DNA from: Chloroflexota bacterium
GTDB taxonomy: Bacteria; Chloroflexota; Dehalococcoidia; SM23-28-2; RBG-16-64-32
Length of the DNA: 7,161 nucleotides
Direction of reading: 5' to 3'
Assembly: GCA_016190405.1 (NCBI GenBank)
Contig: JACPQO010000203.1
Location: forward strand, 1 to 7,161
The stretch's first letter is position 1; the number at the start of each line of letters is the position of its first letter. Below, in pieces: positions 5,331 to 7,161 of the stretch. The position numbers and the translations under genes are program-made. Below the pieces are notes generated by a model, which did not search any database, was not told the origin of the DNA, and saw nothing but the letters and a program-made list of their open reading frames with translations.

Positions 5331-6068
5331 TCAGGGTGGCCCGGTCTCGGCGGGCTCGGAGCGGGCCTCGACGAGGGTGATGTCGCCGAAGGGGCGCTCC
5401 TGCTCGGCCCACAGGCCCCCAGCCTTGATGAGCTCCAGGACGGCCAGGAAGAGCACGACGATTTCGGTGCGGGTCTGGCAGCCGGCCAGCAGGAGCCGAA
5501 AGCTGACGCGGCCCCGTCGCCGGGCCAGGGTGGTGGCGATCTCTTCGACCTTCTCGTTGACGCTGACGGGTTCGATGTGGAGGACGCCCTCCTCGGGCTC
5601 GGGCGGCTGGCGAGCCAGCGCCTCTTTCACCGCCTCCAGGAGGGTATCCAGGGTGACGCCGTGGAGGCCCGGCGGCAGGGGCACGCCCTTGCCGGGGGCC
5701 GGCCGGACATACGTGCGGCGCCCCTGCTCTTCCAGCTGGCGGAAGAGGTCGGCGGCGCCCTTGAACCGCTTGTACTCCTCCAGCATCTCGGTAAGCTGGG
5801 CGCCCAAGTCCTCGCCCTCGGGCACCACCTGGGGGGGCTCGGCGGAGGGCAGGAGGGCGCAGGACTTCAGGTAGAGCAGCTTGGAGCCGATAGCGATGAA
5901 CTCGGCGAGGGCGTCGGGCTCCATGTCGCGGGCGGACTCCACGTGGTGCCAGTACTGGTCGGCGATCTCCACCAGGGAAAGGGTGGTTATGTCGAGGCGC
6001 TGCCGCTCGATGAGGTCGAGAAGAAGGTCGAGGGATCCGTCAAAGCCATCGACCTTGATGTGCAGCAT
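5331..6068 (-). CDS. scpA: Segregation and condensation protein A (kleisin)
   Basis: ScpA is the kleisin subunit that bridges the Smc heads and binds ScpB, compacting and segregating the chromosome. From the chosen ATG the protein has 245 residues, normal for the family. The N-terminus (HIKVDGFDGSLDLLLDLIER) is the hallmark ScpA opening, usually F-x-G-P-L-D-L-L-L; here Ser12 replaces the usual proline. The N-terminal helical Smc-binding region continues through LDITTLSLVEIADQY and EFIAIGSKLLYLKSCALLP. An acidic middle follows. The C-terminal winged helix ends with RTEIVVLFLAVLELIKAG and RPFGDITL, also diagnostic. The frame is open to 6188 and ATGs exist at 6077, 6140 and 6158, but the extra residues do not resemble ScpA. 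A TATAAT (6081-6076) right before the ATG at 6068 suggests a leaderless message. The usual partner scpB is not next to it: downstream is non-coding repeat DNA and upstream is the DAHP synthase gene. Confidence 0.93.
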   Translation of the reverse strand: MLHIKVDGFDGSLDLLLDLIERQRLDITTLSLVEIADQYWHHVESARDMEPDALAEFIAIGSKLLYLKSCALLPSAEPPQVVPEGEDLGAQLTEMLEEYKRFKGAADLFRQLEEQGRRTYVRPAPGKGVPLPPGLHGVTLDTLLEAVKEALARQPPEPEEGVLHIEPVSVNEKVEEIATTLARRRGRVSFRLLLAGCQTRTEIVVLFLAVLELIKAGGLWAEQERPFGDITLVEARSEPAETGPP

Positions 6069-6075
6069 CTCGCCC

Positions 6076-6081
6076 ATTATA
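6076..6081 (-). promoter_or_regulatory. Possible -10 box for leaderless scpA transcription
   Basis: On the minus strand a perfect TATAAT (6081-6076) stands 7 nt before the ATG at 6068, so transcription would begin at or within a base or so of the start codon. No Shine-Dalgarno is seen there. The -35 region is poor (TGGTCT at 17 nt spacing, 3 of 6). The match also overlaps an alternative ATG at 6077. Confidence 0.4.
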
Positions 6082-6177
6082 TCGAGCCACAGGTCGCCAG
6101 ACCAGCGAGAACGGCTAAGGGGCGAAGACGATTGTCCCATTTTCTTATTTCGCGGCATCCGGCCAACCAGCGTGTGA

Positions 6178-6225
6178 GGGCGCAGCATCCGCCATGCGGT
6201 TCAGCCTCCGGCCGATGCTGCGCCC
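6178..6225. repeat. 12-bp perfect inverted repeat between the DAHP synthase gene and scpA
   Basis: gggcgcagcatc (6178-6189) and gatgctgcgccc (6214-6225) are exact inverted copies separated by 24 nt, ten bases beyond the DAHP synthase stop on the minus strand. No T-tract follows on either strand. It may be a factor-dependent terminator, an mRNA stabiliser or an operator upstream of scpA; the sequence does not decide. Confidence 0.55.
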
Positions 6226-6234
6226 CGCACTACG

Positions 6235-7161
6235 TCAGCTTGCCTTCTTAGCGGGCTGCTTGACCTCCCCGATGGGCGGGGCCAGAGAACGGCCGAGGGC
6301 CGCCGCCAGTTTGCCAACGCTATCCATCAGCTTGCGGAAGTTGGCCGGGGTCAGCGACTGGGCGCCGTCGGAGAGGGCGTGGTCCGGGCTGGGGTGGACC
6401 TCGATCTGGAGACCGTCGGCGCCGGCGGCGATGGCCGCCAGGGCCACCGGCTCCACCAGGTACCAGCTGCCGGTAGCATGGCTGGGGTCGCCGATGATGG
6501 GCAGGTGGCTAAGCCGCTTCACCAAAGGGATGGCGTTGACATCGAAGGTGAAGCGGGTGGCCGTCTCGAAGGTGCGGATGCCGCGCTCGCAGAGGATGAC
6601 CTGGTGGTTGCCGTGGGAGAGGATGTATTCGGCGGCCAGGAGCCACTCCTCGATGGTGGCGGACATGCCGCGCTTGAGCATGACGGGCTTGGCGCAGCGG
6701 CCGACTTCGTCCAGGAGGGCAAAGTTCGCCATGTTACGCGTGCCAATTTGCAGCACGTCAGCGTAGCGGCCCACCACCTCAACGTCGCGGGCGTCCATGA
6801 CCTCGGTGATGATGGGGAGGCCCGTCTCCTGGCGGGCGGCGGCCAGGATGTGGAGCCCCTTTTCGCCGTGGCCGCGGAAGGCGTAGGGGCTGCTGCGGGG
6901 CTTGAAGGCGCCGCCGCGCAGGATGTGGCCGCCGGCGGCCTTGACGGCGCGGGCGGCCTCCAGCACGTTCTCTTCCGTGTCCACGGAGCAGGGACCGCCC
7001 ATGACGATGACGCGGCCGCCGCCGATCTCCAGCGGTCCCACCCTGACGACGGTATCTTCCTCTTTGACCTCCCGGCTGGCGAGCTTGAACGGCTTGCTGA
7101 TGCGGACGACGGAGTCGACGCCGTCGAGGACGGCGAACTCATCGAGGAGCTCGGGGTAGAC
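6235..7161 (-). CDS. aroF: 3-deoxy-7-phosphoheptulonate (DAHP) synthase, type Iβ; 5' end beyond window
   Basis: This enzyme condenses phosphoenolpyruvate with erythrose 4-phosphate, the first step of the shikimate pathway to aromatic amino acids. The frame runs open to the right edge: before the GTG at 7041 it encodes [20 protein letters not shown] and then [11 protein letters not shown]. This matches the N-terminal ferredoxin-like (ACT-like) domain of the Thermotoga-type Iβ enzymes, so the gene is cut by the window and does not start at 7041. The barrel follows: GGPCSV (metal-ligand Cys at 6990-6988), [12 protein letters not shown] (phosphoenolpyruvate-binding Lys-Pro-Arg), [31 protein letters not shown] (metal His), LQIEVH (metal Glu) and SDGAQSL (metal Asp). 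All four metal ligands and the substrate loops are intact. The Lys-rich tail (KQPAKKAS) ends at 6235. Downstream is scpA in the same direction, 166 nt from this stop to its ATG, with a 12-bp inverted repeat between. Confidence 0.95.
   Translation of the reverse strand, partial: VYPELLDEFAVLDGVDSVVRISKPFKLASREVKEEDTVVRVGPLEIGGGRVIVMGGPCSVDTEENVLEAARAVKAAGGHILRGGAFKPRSSPYAFRGHGEKGLHILAAARQETGLPIITEVMDARDVEVVGRYADVLQIGTRNMANFALLDEVGRCAKPVMLKRGMSATIEEWLLAAEYILSHGNHQVILCERGIRTFETATRFTFDVNAIPLVKRLSHLPIIGDPSHATGSWYLVEPVALAAIAAGADGLQIEVHPSPDHALSDGAQSLTPANFRKLMDSVGKLAAALGRSLAPPIGEVKQPAKKAS

Noticed and set aside
6178..6225. Rho-independent terminator for the DAHP synthase gene
   Set aside because: The stem is perfect, but the loop is 24 nt and no T-tract follows on either strand.
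5142..6251. Long plus-strand open frame opposite scpA
   Set aside because: It is an antisense shadow of scpA, rich in Gly/Leu/Ala with no family features, and begins inside the inverted-repeat element.
6235..7041. DAHP synthase starting at the GTG at 7041
   Set aside because: The frame continues to the window edge and the 40 extra codons match the N-terminal domain of type Iβ enzymes, so the GTG is internal.

Overview
The window looks like ordinary chromosome from a high-GC bacterium. I infer the Chloroflexota (Dehalococcoidia/SAR202-like) from the style of the intergenic hairpin repeats, the type Iβ DAHP synthase and the URO-D-family gene. The protein families alone do not prove this. Several starts look like TTG, or like starts with little or no leader, which is common in such genomes.

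Layout. (1) Bases 1-3021 read on the minus strand. They hold, in transcription order, a truncated 5' remnant of a URO-D-family gene, a secreted lipoprotein (SH3-like domain plus TolB/WD40-like propeller), a full-length URO-D-family protein with an HxC...C zinc-type motif, and the N-terminal part of ribF, which overlaps the URO-D gene by ATGA. (2) Bases 3022-3337 are a divergent intergenic region. It carries a tandem 10-bp repeat, a hairpin repeat and a good sigma70-type promoter. (3) Bases 3338-4839 read on the plus strand: a compact DEAD-box RNA helicase, then a small RRM RNA-binding protein whose Shine-Dalgarno overlaps the helicase stop codon. Both appear to start with TTG. A perfect rho-independent terminator follows at 4876-4901. 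(4) Bases 4902-5330 are non-coding and rich in hairpins: a compound inverted-repeat element of about 260 bp, then a family of small 'gcgacc...ggtcgc' palindromes. (5) Bases 5331-7161 read on the minus strand: a 3-deoxy-7-phosphoheptulonate synthase, entering from the right edge, and then scpA (chromosome segregation).

How the genes fit together. The helicase and RRM protein form a tightly coupled RNA-remodelling operon, resembling cold-shock helicase/RNA-binding-protein partnerships. The URO-D-family protein and RibF are translationally coupled, but their functional link is unknown. The lipoprotein gene sits between a full and a broken copy of the same URO-D 5' end and has visibly lower GC. 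It looks like an insertion or rearrangement within a former tandem pair of URO-D genes. No complete novel multi-gene system is evident. The most unusual features are this partial duplication, the helicase-RRM pair and the compound hairpin element.
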